A DNA stretch of 64,000 nucleotides from Garcia nutans. Taxonomy: Eukaryota; Streptophyta; Magnoliopsida; Malpighiales; Euphorbiaceae. Below are positions 39,351 through 51,227 of this stretch, piece after piece (the stretch's first letter is position 1; each line of letters starts with the position of its first letter). The stretch lies in NCBI GenBank assembly GCA_947685225.1, contig CANTUV010000062.1, positions 18,868,501 to 18,932,500 of the forward strand, written 5' to 3'. The notes beneath the pieces were generated by a model. That model did no database searches. It saw nothing but the letters and a program-made list of their open reading frames with translations, and was not told the DNA's origin. Position numbers and translations under genes: made by a program.

Positions 39351-42300
39351 TTATATGATCACCTTTATAGACTTATTCGCTGCTTCTACAGCTCCATTTG
39401 TTTGGGGTCTATAAGGAGAGGACTTATGATGTTGGATTTTCTTATCCTGCAAGAGCTTAGTAAATTCTGCTTGGAAATGAGTTCCATTATCAGTGATAAT
39501 TTCAAACGGCGTTCCGTACCGACAAAGGATGTTGGTTCGGACAAACTGTGCTGCCTTTTTGGCGTCTAATTCTGTATAAGAAGCTGCTTCAACCCACTTT
39601 GTGAAGTAATCCACCACTACCAAGATAAACTGATGTCCATTCGAGGCTTTTGGATGTATTTTGCCAATTATATCGATTCCCCAAGTAGCGAAGGGCCATG
39701 GAGAAGTGATTGGATTCAGGGCAACAGGAGGTTGCTTCTGTAGCTTAGCAAATATCTGACATTGATGACATCCTTGCACAAATGCCACACAGTCTGCATT
39801 CATGGTGGACCAGTAATATCCTAGATTGGCAATTTTTCGAGCCAAGGCGATCCCATACATGTGTGGTCCTGATTCGCCACCATGTACCATTTCCATTATC
39901 TGCTTAGCCTCTGCCTCATTCACACACCTTAGGTGCATTCCATTCCAACTCCTCTTGTAGAGGATATCTCCATTAAGAATGTAACCTGTGGCAAGCTGCC
40001 TTATTGCCCTCTGATCAACCTTTGATGATCCCTCCGGATAACTTCCATCCTTGAGATAGGTCTTGATATCCCAAAACCATGGTTTACCATCGGCCAAGTG
40101 CATTACATGAGCGGGTTGCTTTTGAAGCTGAACTTTCAATGGACGAATGACTTTCCCCTCCCTGATATTGATCATGGAAGCTAAAGTAGCCAAGGCATCA
40201 GCAAACTGATTCTTTGCTCTTGGGAGATATTCGAAGGACAGATCATCGAATTGTTGTGCCAGATGATCAAGGCGTTGTAGGTAAGGAACCAAACGCTCTT
40301 CTCTTATCTTCCATTTTCTTAAAGCTTGTGATACTATTAAAATAGAATCACCATAGACCTTTAGGTCCTTAATCCCCAATTCCAGGGCGACTTCCAGCCC
40401 ATTAATGCAAGCTTCATATTCTGCTTCATTGTTTGTGCAGCTAAAGTCAAGTTTAACTGCGAATGGAATGTATTCTCCACAAGGAGTTTTGAACACAATA
40501 CCAATTCCGTTTCCATGATAATTGGATGCTCCATCAAAGTACATCTCCCAAACACTTCCTTCCACATTCAAGAGGTCTTCGTCAGGGAAACCCATTTCTC
40601 GCATCTCGTCTTTTATAGGTAATTCTGCTAATTGGTCAGCTATTGCCCCGCCTTTCACAGCTTTCCTTTGAACAAATTTCAAGTCAAAGGCTGCCAATGT
40701 TGACACCCACTTAGCCATTTTGCTGTCCAAAACAGGCCTCTCCATAAGGAATTTCAAGGGACTCTGTTCTGCGATGACATAAGTAGTGTAAGAAGACAAG
40801 TAGTGTTGTAACTTCGTACAAGCCCAATACAAGGCTAAACACAACTTCTCAATCTTGTTATACTTTAACTCATAATCCAGCATCCTTTTACTGAGGTAGT
40901 AAATTGCATTTTCCACCTTTGTATCTTCAGCCTCTTGAGCTAGCATTGCCCCCATGGCTTCATCTGTTACAGACAAATACAAGAGCAGAGGTTTTCCCAT
41001 TCTGGGAGGTTGTAGAATTGGCGGACTTAACAAGTATTCTTTGATCTTGTCGAAGGCCTTTTGGCAGTCTTCATTCCATTCTTGTGAAGCACCTTTTCTC
41101 AGTAGCTTAAAGATAGGACCACAAGTCTCTGCCAACTGCGATATGAATCGACTGATATATTGTAATCTACCCAGCAAGCCTCGAACCTCTTTCTCTGTTC
41201 TTGGTGGAGGCATTTTCAGAATAGCCTTTGACTTTGCTGGATCAACTTCTATTCCTTTCTTGCTGACCAAATATCCCAAGAATAAGCCTGATGTTGCACC
41301 AAACAGACACTTTGCGGGATTAAGCTTCAAATTGTACTTGCGAAGTCTAAGGAAGAACTTCTCAAGCGCTTCAACGTGTTCTTCTGGAGATTTTGACTTA
41401 ACAATCATATCATCGACATACACCTCTACTTCTTTGTGAATCATGTCATGAAAGACTGTTGTCGCCATCCTTTGGTAGGTAGCCCCTGCATTTATCAACC
41501 CAAAAGGCATAACTCTGTAGCAGAAAGTGCCCCATTCTGTAATGAAAGCTGTCTTCTCTTTGTCTGGTGGGTGCACCAGGATCTGATTATACCCAACCGC
41601 AAGATCAGTCATGGAAACCATCATATGCCTAGCCATCCTGTCTATCAGCAAATCGATGTGAGGTAGCGGGAAATTGTCCTTGGGACAAGCCTTATTCAGA
41701 TCTCTGTAGTCAACACACATTCTGACCTTTCCGTCTTTCTTCGGGACTGGCACGATGTTTGCTAACCATGAAGGGTAGGCAATTGGTTCTATGAACTTAT
41801 TGTCCAGTTGCTTGGCAACCTCCTCTTTAATTTTCAAAGACCATTCTGGCTTCATTCTTCTCAATTTCTGCTTAACCGGCTTCGCATCGGGGTATAGCGG
41901 AATCTTGTGAACTGCTATGACTGGGTCTATTCCCGTGACATCACTTGCCTTCCACATGAAGCAGTCGACATACTTCCTGATGCAATCAACAATCTGTTCC
42001 TTATTCGCACAATCATATGCAATGTATGTATGTTCATTTTCTTTGCCAATTATTATCTTTTCATTTATTTCTTTTATTTCATTTATTTCATTTTTGCTAG
42101 ATAACACTTGGAAAGCAAAAGACACAGGGTAACCAAGAATCGGAACAGTTTCATTGATAATGGTGGAGTCATTCTCCAAGATTACATTAGATTTGACATT
42201 AGGGTTCCCTAAATCTGAAATTACAGAAGACTCAGAATTAGACTCTGACTTGGTTTTTGACTCAGAATTAGTACAAGACTCGGTACAAGACTCAAGTTCA

Positions 42301-45215
42301 GGGTGTGACACAGGACTAGGTTTAACCTCAGCAGCTTGTCCCTCCTCGGCGTACCAGTTTCTCAGCGGTCCATCCGTGGTCTTGATCAGCTTTGTGAAAT
42401 CCCTATTGTCTTCAAAATTGGTTATCATAGCAACCTCATCAAAGAGACAAGGCCGCATGAAATCTTCCATTTGGGGGTCAGTTTCAGGTTCTGGCTCTTC
42501 TTCTTTCATGGCCACAACATCAGCAAACATTTCAAAACCCGGTAGCTTCTTTCCGGTCATAGGAGAATAGAATGGTTCCTGAAAACCACGGTGATGAACT
42601 GCCTTTCCAGGTTTGCAAAAGTGACCATTCAGAGTTCTAAAGTAAGGGCGCATTTTGAGGCTTCTTGCCCCCCAATTTCCCTTTTTCTTCCTTCCATGCT
42701 CAAGCTCCTCAATCTCCTTATCTGTGGGTTTGTACCCCAAGCCAAAAGTTCCCCGATTTTCTGGTTCTTCCCATGGTCGTACTACAGGTGTCTTTCTCCC
42801 AGACTTCATCATTTCCATACCGGGCAATAGACCTACCCTCAGCATCATTCCCACTAGACAATTGATTCGAACCTCCCCAAAGTCATATGAGACAAATGGC
42901 CCTTTTGGCTTTTCACCTTCAATGCATTGAACTGTGTCGTAATGAAACCCAGTCAAGGTCATGGCGGTTTCACCAGGAACAACCTCAAAGAGAGACTGAT
43001 CCATGGTTTTCTTGTTGACTTCACAGGTATCCCCTTTGATAGTGATGATTTTTCCTTCAAAAGGGAATTTAAGTTTTTGGTGCAGTGAAGAAGGTACAAC
43101 ATTAATTTGATGAATCCACGGCCTTCCAAGGAGGAGATTAAAGCTCGCGGGTACATCAATGACCTGGAATGGTACTCCCATTTTCACCGGCCCAATAGCA
43201 ATTTCTAGAGTGGCAACACCCAAAATTTCTCTTCGAGTGTTATCATATGCTCTCACAATCTGATCAGAAGGTGTAAGATCTGTAGCCTCCAACCCCAGAC
43301 AGCTTGCTACTTTCAAGGGACATACATTTAAGGCTAACCCATTATCAATGAGAACCATGGGCACAGTCTTTCCCCCAGTCTGTATGGTGATGTATAGAGC
43401 ATCATTGTGTTTCTTACCGTCTTCTGGTAAATCTACATCAGAAAATCTGATGCTCAATGCCTTGGTTGATTGGGTCAAAGTGGCCACCAAAGCTTCTGGG
43501 CTTGTGTCCACAGGTGTATCAAGTTGACTCAAAGCTTCGCTGAGAGCCTGGCGGTGTGGGAATGAGGAAGCAAGGAGTTCCCAAATTGACACCTTAGCTT
43601 GAGTTTGTTTAAGCTGAGTGAGGACAGGGTCTTCTTTTGGCTCTAGTGTTTTCTTATGGGGGGGATTTGAGGTTGTAGGGGTTTTTCCCAAGTCAAGTGG
43701 CTGATATTGTCTTCCACTTCTTGTCAGAGCACTGACCTCTTCAGCGAGGTCGTTCAAATCTAACACACACACTTCATTCATTTCCAAGAGAAATTTGAAA
43801 GGATCAAACAGCTCTTCTTCCACAGTAATGGCGTGGATGGAGTGATTGGGCAAAGGATTAGTGTTAATGTTTGGTTGCCTCCTGAGAGGAATGATGTCAC
43901 CACCATCCACCAGATCCTGGATGCGGTTTTTCAGTGTCCAGCAAGCATCTGTTTTATGCCCATTCCCTTGATGGTATTCACAGTATTCATTGACTTTATA
44001 ACTGGAAGGTAATGGGTTTGGAGGAGGTCTTGGGTCCAAAGGCTTCAAATATTTCCCTTCCACAGCCTTCTTAAACACCAAATGAAGGGGTACCCCAAGG
44101 TCAGTATATTGCCTTCTTGGCTGATTTCTCGGCCCAAGATTGCCCACACGTAAAGGATTCGCAGGGGCAATATTGGCCACTTGATTGACCTTGCTTGAGG
44201 AAGGAGTTTGGCTTTGTTTCTTATATTTCGATGCAGACCCCTCATCCACTATTTTACCCAACTGTATCAAATCTTCTACCTTGGTTGCAGTTGCAATGAG
44301 CGATTTGAAAGTAGGCAGGTATTGGGTTTGCAGTTGGGCTTGATATGTAGGCCTTAAATTTCTGATTATGATATCAATCTGCTCTTGTTCTGACGGGCGA
44401 TTGATCATCTGGGCGGCTTTTGCCCTCCACCTTATAAGGAACGAGGAGAAGGGTTCATTGTTGTTTTGTTTGGTGGTCTCAAGTTCTCTTCTAGTGACAT
44501 CCACCTCAATATTATAATGGTATTGAGAGTTAAATGCATTGCAGATGTCTTCCCATGTCTTAATCTTGGAACGGTCTAGACTCACAAACCATTTAAGAGC
44601 AGCCCCGGTCAGGGATTGTTGGAAGAGTTGAGCAAAGAGCTCATCATTTAAACCCCAAGGACTCAAGGCCCCCACATACATCTTCAAATGGGTTTTAGGG
44701 CAAGTGGTCCCATCAAATCTGTCCATCCCCGGCATCTTGAATTTTGGAGGTAATCTGGCTTGGGGAAACAAGGATAAGGAATCCATGTCTACCACCTCTT
44801 TGTGAGTTTTCATGGCAGTGATTGACCTCTCAAGCAATTCAAGTTTCCTTTTCAGTTCATCTGTTTCTTTCTTGGAGGGTGGATCCTCCAAATTGATAAC
44901 AGGGGTATTAATCTGAGCAGTCACGGGGGTACTAGTTTGCCCCACAATGGGTTCCTTCCCCAAATTTCCAGGAATAGGGACTGTCTTTGGTGCTCCTTCT
45001 AATTCAGCCAGGATGGCTACCCTTTGGGCGGCTAAAGCTTCATCAATTTTTTCTTGCATTCTAGCTTCAATTTCCTTAACCTGACCATCCAGCAAAGCCT
45101 TAATCTGTTCAATTGTGGCCATTTCAGTAATTGGAGTAGTTGGTGAAGTTGGGGTAGTAGAACTTGTAGGGGATAGCACAGTTGGTGTTGGTGTATCGGA
45201 TGTAGGTGAAGGCAC
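39351..45215 (-). CDS. Element C gag-protease-RT-RNase H-aRNase H-integrase polyprotein
   Basis: A single frame of about 1954 codons. The gag domain covers about residues 170-330 (FDGTTCPKTHLKMYVGAL, TWEDICNAFNSQY), with a CEYHQGNGHKTDAC knuckle-like motif near residue 410. The protease region has VLIDNGLALNVCP near residue 622, with DNG in place of the usual DSG. Reverse transcriptase has YVDDM near residue 1263 and is followed by RNase H. A second, archaeal-type RNase H starts at MYFDGASN near residue 1556, the hallmark of the Tat/Ogre lineage. Integrase has D in WGIDIIG, D in ITDNGTHF and E in GAVEAANKS. The first ATG in frame is at 45122; upstream codons are open only to 45240. A single TAA ends the frame 22 codons or fewer after the catalytic Glu. 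Confidence 0.94.
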   Translation of the reverse strand: MPSPTSDTPTPTVLSPTSSTTPTSPTTPITEMATIEQIKALLDGQVKEIEARMQEKIDEALAAQRVAILAELEGAPKTVPIPGNLGKEPIVGQTSTPVTAQINTPVINLEDPPSKKETDELKRKLELLERSITAMKTHKEVVDMDSLSLFPQARLPPKFKMPGMDRFDGTTCPKTHLKMYVGALSPWGLNDELFAQLFQQSLTGAALKWFVSLDRSKIKTWEDICNAFNSQYHYNIEVDVTRRELETTKQNNNEPFSSFLIRWRAKAAQMINRPSEQEQIDIIIRNLRPTYQAQLQTQYLPTFKSLIATATKVEDLIQLGKIVDEGSASKYKKQSQTPSSSKVNQVANIAPANPLRVGNLGPRNQPRRQYTDLGVPLHLVFKKAVEGKYLKPLDPRPPPNPLPSSYKVNEYCEYHQGNGHKTDACWTLKNRIQDLVDGGDIIPLRRQPNINTNPLPNHSIHAITVEEELFDPFKFLLEMNEVCVLDLNDLAEEVSALTRSGRQYQPLDLGKTPTTSNPPHKKTLEPKEDPVLTQLKQTQAKVSIWELLASSFPHRQALSEALSQLDTPVDTSPEALVATLTQSTKALSIRFSDVDLPEDGKKHNDALYITIQTGGKTVPMVLIDNGLALNVCPLKVASCLGLEATDLTPSDQIVRAYDNTRREILGVATLEIAIGPVKMGVPFQVIDVPASFNLLLGRPWIHQINVVPSSLHQKLKFPFEGKIITIKGDTCEVNKKTMDQSLFEVVPGETAMTLTGFHYDTVQCIEGEKPKGPFVSYDFGEVRINCLVGMMLRVGLLPGMEMMKSGRKTPVVRPWEEPENRGTFGLGYKPTDKEIEELEHGRKKKGNWGARSLKMRPYFRTLNGHFCKPGKAVHHRGFQEPFYSPMTGKKLPGFEMFADVVAMKEEEPEPETDPQMEDFMRPCLFDEVAMITNFEDNRDFTKLIKTTDGPLRNWYAEEGQAAEVKPSPVSHPELESCTESCTNSESKTKSESNSESSVISDLGNPNVKSNVILENDSTIINETVPILGYPVSFAFQVLSSKNEINEIKEINEKIIIGKENEHTYIAYDCANKEQIVDCIRKYVDCFMWKASDVTGIDPVIAVHKIPLYPDAKPVKQKLRRMKPEWSLKIKEEVAKQLDNKFIEPIAYPSWLANIVPVPKKDGKVRMCVDYRDLNKACPKDNFPLPHIDLLIDRMARHMMVSMTDLAVGYNQILVHPPDKEKTAFITEWGTFCYRVMPFGLINAGATYQRMATTVFHDMIHKEVEVYVDDMIVKSKSPEEHVEALEKFFLRLRKYNLKLNPAKCLFGATSGLFLGYLVSKKGIEVDPAKSKAILKMPPPRTEKEVRGLLGRLQYISRFISQLAETCGPIFKLLRKGASQEWNEDCQKAFDKIKEYLLSPPILQPPRMGKPLLLYLSVTDEAMGAMLAQEAEDTKVENAIYYLSKRMLDYELKYNKIEKLCLALYWACTKLQHYLSSYTTYVIAEQSPLKFLMERPVLDSKMAKWVSTLAAFDLKFVQRKAVKGGAIADQLAELPIKDEMREMGFPDEDLLNVEGSVWEMYFDGASNYHGNGIGIVFKTPCGEYIPFAVKLDFSCTNNEAEYEACINGLEVALELGIKDLKVYGDSILIVSQALRKWKIREERLVPYLQRLDHLAQQFDDLSFEYLPRAKNQFADALATLASMINIREGKVIRPLKVQLQKQPAHVMHLADGKPWFWDIKTYLKDGSYPEGSSKVDQRAIRQLATGYILNGDILYKRSWNGMHLRCVNEAEAKQIMEMVHGGESGPHMYGIALARKIANLGYYWSTMNADCVAFVQGCHQCQIFAKLQKQPPVALNPITSPWPFATWGIDIIGKIHPKASNGHQFILVVVDYFTKWVEAASYTELDAKKAAQFVRTNILCRYGTPFEIITDNGTHFQAEFTKLLQDKKIQHHKSSPYRPQTNGAVEAANKSIKVII

Positions 45216-46023
45216 ACGGACAGAGGGTACCTGAAAAGGTCAAGGGTAAAAAATCAGGGTGGTGTGTAGGGTAGGAAAACTCTTGGTCCACTTATGTACA
45301 TCAAAATTTTTCCCCAAAACAATGTTGTTATGTTGCATGAATGCACCTCATCACATCACAATTCATTTTAATGGAATGCGGCACTATCATTGGGTACATA
45401 CAACCTAAGGGAAGGTTCTATTGTTATGTAAAAATAGAGAATCGGCTTATCACAGGGACCCTTGAGTCTTGAGTAAGATATACCTAACCACATGTGAAAC
45501 AAGGAGTTTCGCGTGGGTCCAACAGTACGATTACTCATGGGCCACTCCAAAAGGATTGGAATGGTTTGCGACAACAGGGAGGACGCTTTGGCTGTCCGCT
45601 GGCATAATCAAGGAGACCTGCCGGTCAGCGCTACTTGCTATCCAGACTCAGAACTTTGAACAGAAAGAGAAGAAATTCATTTGAAAATAATTTTTTATGC
45701 AATGGAGGAAAAGGATTCCCCCATATATGCAAGAGAAAAAGATTCTCTGAATGACAAAACAAATGCACAATTTATCAAATAAGGGACCATTGAAGGAAAA
45801 AGATTCCTTTTGTCAAACTTTCAATCCAACATCCTTAAAGAAAGGATATATAATGCTAGGGTACCCTGCAAAATGAATAAAAATACCCTAAAGAAGGGCA
45901 AATCAGTTAAACAAATAATAATAATCTACTAGGATCCCATAAATCGTTTTTATGGTCCCTAGTGTCAAATTAATCAAATAAGCAATAGTAGTCCACTAGA
46001 ATCTCATAAATCATTTTTATGCT
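45216..46023 (-). other. Leader of element C
   Basis: About 0.8 kb between PBS and gag, with no convincing ORF. A candidate splice acceptor, ACCCTTGACCTTTTCAG on the minus strand, ends at about 45232, just before gag. Short GGGACC(A/C)T-type and GAAAAAGATTC-like repeats occur at 45690-45960. Confidence 0.5.
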
Positions 46024-46040
46024 CCCCAGTGGAGTCGCCA
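46024..46040 (-). other. Primer-binding site of element C
   Basis: TGGCGACTCCACTGGGG on the minus strand begins three bases after the 5' LTR end. It is the PBS type shared with Tat-2, D and, in decayed form, F. Confidence 0.85.
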
Positions 46041-46043
46041 GTT

Positions 46044-47206
46044 TGTGAACCTCGGTTTTCCGCCCGAAAAGGATCCGGGCGAAAGTTCACTCGTTGTCGG
46101 GAGTCGCCACTCAGTTTATTTTGTTCGAAGGGAAAAACTAAGAAAACCCTTGTTTGACTCCAATAATGCATCCAATGTAAAGGCTTCTAATCTGCGAACC
46201 CAAGGAGGATTCGGGGACTATGTCATGCTTTTGACTAACTTGCAAAAATGGAACAAATTTAAAGAGAAAAAGATTGTTGGTAGTTTGTGGACTTGCTATT
46301 TGGGGTGAATCCCAAACATGCCTACATACTCCCGTTTGAATAGGAGATCAAAGCCCATGTAGTTCGGAAAAGCCTATTTAAAGGCGATGAAAATTATGCT
46401 TCATGCATGTGTGTGTGTATGCTTCGTGCATTGTCGGGCTTCATGCCAAAGATGTGAGATTTAGGTACTTTGTACCAAAAGAGTGGAATTTAGGCTCCAT
46501 CCCAAAAGTTGATTTTAATTGAGTCATTTAGGTACTTAGTACCGAAGAGATGCAATTTAGGCTCCGTGCCAAAAAGAGTTAATTTTATTTACAGCTTAAT
46601 GCCGAAAGGGTGATTGATTAGTCCGTTAGGCCCTCAGACCTAAAAAGATTAGGTCTTTGACCGAGAAGAAATTAAGAAGAAGATTAGAATGCTTATGATA
46701 TGCTCGAATTGACCAAAGATGAATTATGATATTACCTTGATCAGAATTTTTCCACTTCTAAGTTCCAGATCTTATTTCCTTGCACTTTTGAGCATTATTC
46801 TTGATTTCTACAACACAATATTAGAAACTTTTAAGCATAAAAATTTCGTCAGCATCTGAGCATCGGAAGTCCAAAAGTCCCTCTTTTCGAAAATCTGAAG
46901 CCTATATATAGGCAAAATCGGGCTGCACGGCGGCCGGGCCGCCGTGGGCTGCGGCAGGGCCGTCGGTCGCGGCGGCTGGGCCGCTGTCCTGGCCCACCGC
47001 TACTCGCGCTACTTCTGCTAAAACTGACTTTCCGGGAGCCACGGGCCTCCAAAAATTATTCTGAGACCATATCCATGATCCTTGCATCGCACCGGACATT
47101 TCAAGCACCATGAAGACATACTTTCGGTGGACTTTTACCGTTGCCCGCCGGTCCGGCCTGGTCTGAGGAAATTGGCTTTCCGAGCCTCAAAATTCGAGTG
47201 CTCACA
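46044..47206 (-). repeat. 5' LTR of element C
   Basis: 1163 bp, matching 32905-34090 with under a dozen visible substitutions plus a shortened GC-rich array at 46927-46985. The TATA palindrome lies at 46901-46912. On the minus strand it starts TGTGAGCACTC at 47206. The TSD CTTCT follows at 47207-47211. Confidence 0.95.
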
Positions 47207-47211
47207 CTTCT

Positions 47212-48014
47212 CCGACCTCATCCCAACACAAAGGTGTCCTGCATCTCCTGCCATATAAGGCATCATAAGGTGCTATCCCAATACTGGACTGATGACTGTT
47301 GTTATAAGCAAACTTAATTAGTGGCAAAAATCTATCCCAATTTTTGGTAAAATCAATGATACAACTCCTCAACATATCCTCCAGAATCTGTATCACTCTC
47401 TCTGACTGCCCACCTGTCTGAGGATGAAAAGTAGTACTAAAATACAATTGAGAACCCAAAGCATCATGCAACCTCTTCCAAAACCTTGAAGTAAACCGGG
47501 GATCTCAATCCATCACCAAAGAAACTGGGACTCCATGCAACCTCACTATCTCACTGATATATAGCTCAGCCAACCTCTCAAGAAAATAATCCATCCGAAC
47601 TAAACGAAAATGAGTTGTCTTCATCATTCAATCAACTATCATCCAGATTGCATCATGCTTCTTCTGGGTCAAAGGCAGTCCAGTTACAAAATCCATTGTC
47701 ACTCGCTCCCATTTCCACTTGGGCACTGATAAAGGTGGGAGCAACCCTGAAGGGAACTTGGTGCTTAGCCTTCACTTTCTGGCAAGTGAGACGTCTGGAT
47801 ACAAACTCTGCTATGTCCCTTTTCATACCTGACACCAATAATGTCGCTTCAAGTCCTGATACATTTTGGTACATAGCAAAAAGTGACGATGTGCTTCCTC
47901 TGATATCATCCTTTTCAATTCTACCTTATCAAGAATACACAACCTATCTCTATACCATAGACTGCCATCATCCCTCACATAAAAGTCTCTACTCTCCCCC
48001 TTCTGACAAACCAA
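47212..48014 (-). pseudogene. Element B integrase, zinc finger and core
   Basis: The zinc-finger region (EEAHRHFLL, MYQDLKRHYW, RLTCQKVKAKHQ) and the core (FHPQTGGQSERVIQILEDML, FAYNNSHQSSIGIAPYDALY) are spread over three phases with several stops. The finger's second His region is altered. The gene breaks off at 47211, where element C inserted, and resumes at 32904. Confidence 0.85.
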
Positions 48015-48194
48015 TACAATTTTTTAAATTTCCTCATCTGCCAACTGAGCCTCCCTAATATGATCCAATAAGACTGGCCTCAACTGCAACTGAGCCATCA
48101 AAGCACCATCATCACAAGACTTAAATCTAGCATGCAATGCTCTCAACTCAGCAAGAAATGAGAGTGAATAAGCAGTCAAACCTGCCAAAGAATT

Positions 48195-48452
48195 TCAACT
48201 CAAGGCATTAGCAACAACATTTGCCTTGCCAGGATGATAATCAATCAAACAGTCGTAGTCTTTAATGAACTCTAACCATCGTCTCTGCCGAAGATTCAGC
48301 TCTCTTTGAACACCCAGGTATTTCAAACTCTTGTGATCCATATAAATGAAACACTTTTCCCCATACAAGTAATGCGGCCAAATCTTCAAGGAAAAAACTA
48401 TTGCTGCTAATTCCAAATCATGGGCTAGGTAATTCAGCTCATGTGGCTTCAA
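48195..48452 (-). pseudogene. Element B RNase H remnant
   Basis: About 85 codons of RNase H (KPHELNYLAHDLELAAIVFS, YMDHKSLKYLGVQREL, DYHPGKANVVANALS) homologous to element A. It is bounded by stops that separate it from RT and integrase. Confidence 0.85.
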
Positions 48453-48596
48453 CTGTCAAGAGGCATAAACAATGACTCTACCCTCCTGTATCAGAACACA
48501 ACCTTAAACACTATGTGAAGCATCACTGTATATCACATATGGTTTACCTTCCACATGCAGGGTAAGGACAGGAGCCTGAGTCAACATCTCCCTCAG

Positions 48597-49988
48597 CTAC
48601 TCAAAACTCGCCTGACACCGATCTTCACACACAAATCTAACTCCTTTTCGAAGCAATCTGGTGAGTGGCGTAGCTATCATAAAAAAACCCTTCAGCAAAA
48701 GACGATAATAGCCTGTCAATCCCAAAAAACTTCTAACCTCTGTCACAGTCTTTGGTGGACTCCAATTCAAGATAGACTCAACTTTACTCGGATCAACTCT
48801 AATACCCTCTGCTAAAAGCATATGACCAAGAAAAGCTACCTGATCAAGCCAGAACTCACACTTAGATAGCTTAGCATACAACTGCTTCTCTCTCAGAGTC
48901 TGTAATACAATCCGCAAATGCCTATCATGATCCTCCTCATTATGCGAATGCACCAAAATGTCATCAATGAAGACCACCACAAACTGATCTAAATATGGCC
49001 TGAACACCCTGTTCATCAAATCCATAAAAGCTGCTAGTGCATTCGTCAATCCAAAGGGCATCACTAGAAACTCATAATGCCCATACCTCGTATGAAAAGC
49101 TGTCTTGGGTACATCCACATCTTCGACTCTCAACTGATGGTACCCTGATCTCAGATCAATCTTAGAGAATACTGTTGCTACCTTCAATTGATCAAAAAGA
49201 TCATCTATCGGAGGCAAAGGATACTTGTTCATGGTGCCAGCCTTCTTCTTCACAAACAACACAGGTGCTCCCCACGGGGACACACTAGGGTGAACAAACT
49301 CTTTTTCCAACAACTCCTGCAATTGCAACTTTAACTCTCGATAAGGGGTAATAGAGATAGGAGTGGTACTAGACAATAAATCGATACCAAACTCCACTTC
49401 TCTCTTAGGAGGTACCCCTGGCAACTCATCAGGAAAAACATCTGAAAACTCAACAACTGTGGGTATACTGTTAAGCTGGGATCCCACTACTCTAGTATCT
49501 ACAACATGAGCAAGATAAGCCTCACATCCCTTCCAAATCATCATCCTAGCTAAAACAGCTGAAACAAACATGGATGAAAGATACCTCTGCTCACTAGATA
49601 CCATCACATCCCTACCATCACGTGTTCTCAAAGTAACACATTTTTTCTGATAGTCTACCACAGCCCCATGCTTGGATAACCAATCCATGCCTAAAATCAG
49701 ATCATACTCTCTAAAAGGCATCTCAATCAGGTCATCAAGAAACTCCTCATCCTGAACAACAACTGGACTATCTCAGTGCACCCTGCTCACCACAACACTA
49801 TGCCCTAAAGGATTTGTGACCAAAACATCAAATCCTAAGGACTCAGAATGCAAATCACTCATAGGCAAGATGGATGCATTGATGTAAGAATGAGTAGACC
49901 CAAGGTCTAATAACGCAAGAACTGAAGTACCAAATAATACAAAAGTACCAGCAATAACAACTGAAGCATATGGCTGCCTCTGCATCAC
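48597..49988 (-). pseudogene. Element B protease and reverse transcriptase remnant
   Basis: The protease part (LLDLGSTHSYINA) is split by a stop near 49773 from the longer RT frame (49721-48597). That frame retains PFREYDLILGMDWLSKHG, the RT core and FIDDILVHS. Small deletions relative to element A are visible, for example the loss of APAELR before the RT thumb-side helix and a gap before NKYPLPPIDDL. It cannot encode an active enzyme. Confidence 0.88.
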
Positions 49989-50402
49989 ATAAACCCGCTA
50001 TGATGGTCCTACCTCATTTGGTTTACTACCTCCAGCTATAGAACCTCCTCTCAGATTAGACCCAGATCGACCACCTCTATTAAAACCTCTGCCACCACAA
50101 CCCCCTCTGACAATGGATCAAGAAGCTGCAGTATCTGTCTGTCTATCCTCTGGTGGCTTGGGACAATCTCTGATAAAATGTTCTGATGACCCACATCTAA
50201 AATACACTCTCAAAGTACCTCTCCACTAGTAGACACCTCCTTGTGCTTTACCATAATGAACACAAGTAGGTGGAACAGACCTTTGAGCCACTGGGGTCGG
50301 AGTACTAGCCACTGAAACTACAGGTCTCTGTCTCTATCTCTGCTGCTGTACTAACCTGCCAAACTTTCCTTGGCTCCTATTAAACCTCTGAAAATATCCC
50401 CC

Positions 50403-51227
50403 TCAGCCTCTCTTCACTGATGAAGACCCTGCCTCACTCTGGGGTCTCCTAGCTCTTGTCTTCTCAACCCTGGAAGTTGCTGCAAGACCCTGTGCTCTCT
50501 CAACACTCCTAGTAACTGCAACCAACAGAGCAAAATCTTGATACCGAGACCCTGCTGTGATACACATGATAGAGGGTCTCAATCCCTCCTCAAACCTCCT
50601 GCACCTATCAAACTTGTCAGAAATGATCCCACCAGCATGGTGATTCAATCGGATAAACTCGATCTCATACTCTGTCACTGTCCTGGTATCATATCTCAGA
50701 CTCAGGAACTCCATCTTTTTTGCATCCTTATACTCCCTCGGAGTATACTTTTACTCAAATTTTTGCAGGAAATCATCATAGGTCAGGACTGATGGATCAT
50801 CCTGAGCATATGGAACCGTCTTCCACCAATCATATGCATCCCTCTGCAGAAGAGATCTGGCATAATCAAACTTCTCTTCTGGACTAGCCTACAACTGAAT
50901 GAATACTCTCTGAACCCTGTCTAGCCTCTACTCTGCTACAGCAGGGCCTACAGTACCAATGAAGTCCTCAGCTCCAAACTTTCTCAATTTATCATACTGC
51001 CTCACCGGCAACTGCAACTGCGGCTGTGGCTATGGTGGCTGCTGAACTGGACCTGCTTCAACAACTCTACCATATGCCATACCCAGCCAAGCAAAATCTA
51101 ATCAGCTGCTGGTCTCATAGGCACAGAAACAGACGCCTCACCAGTAGACACAACTATAGCTCAATCTCTACCCTCATCTGGAGCCACACTCTCTGCACTA
51201 CCCTCAGTAGCCTGATGCGTCCGACAT
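50403..51227 (-). pseudogene. Element B gag remnant
   Basis: The start ATG lies at about 51227, and an in-frame stop follows within a few codons. The capsid region is recognisable in 50714-50403 (LSLRYDTRTVTEYEIEFIRL, CRRFEEGLRPSIMC), with further remnants to 51000 containing stops. The zinc-knuckle region continues to about 50150, also disrupted. Confidence 0.8.

Larger units (their letters stand above)
32905..47206 (-). mobile_element. Element C: complete Tat/Ogre-like retrotransposon with antisense genes
   Basis: A 14.3-kb element on the minus strand with LTRs of 1163 and 1186 bp, PBS, an 0.8-kb leader, one long gag-pol frame with the extra Tat-type RNase H, and PPT. A 4-kb region between pol and the 3' LTR carries two multi-exon genes on the plus strand. 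Extra antisense ORFs between pol and the 3' LTR are known in Tat-lineage elements; here complete gene structures can be traced. LTR differences are few outside the GC-rich array, so the insertion is young. Confidence 0.95.
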
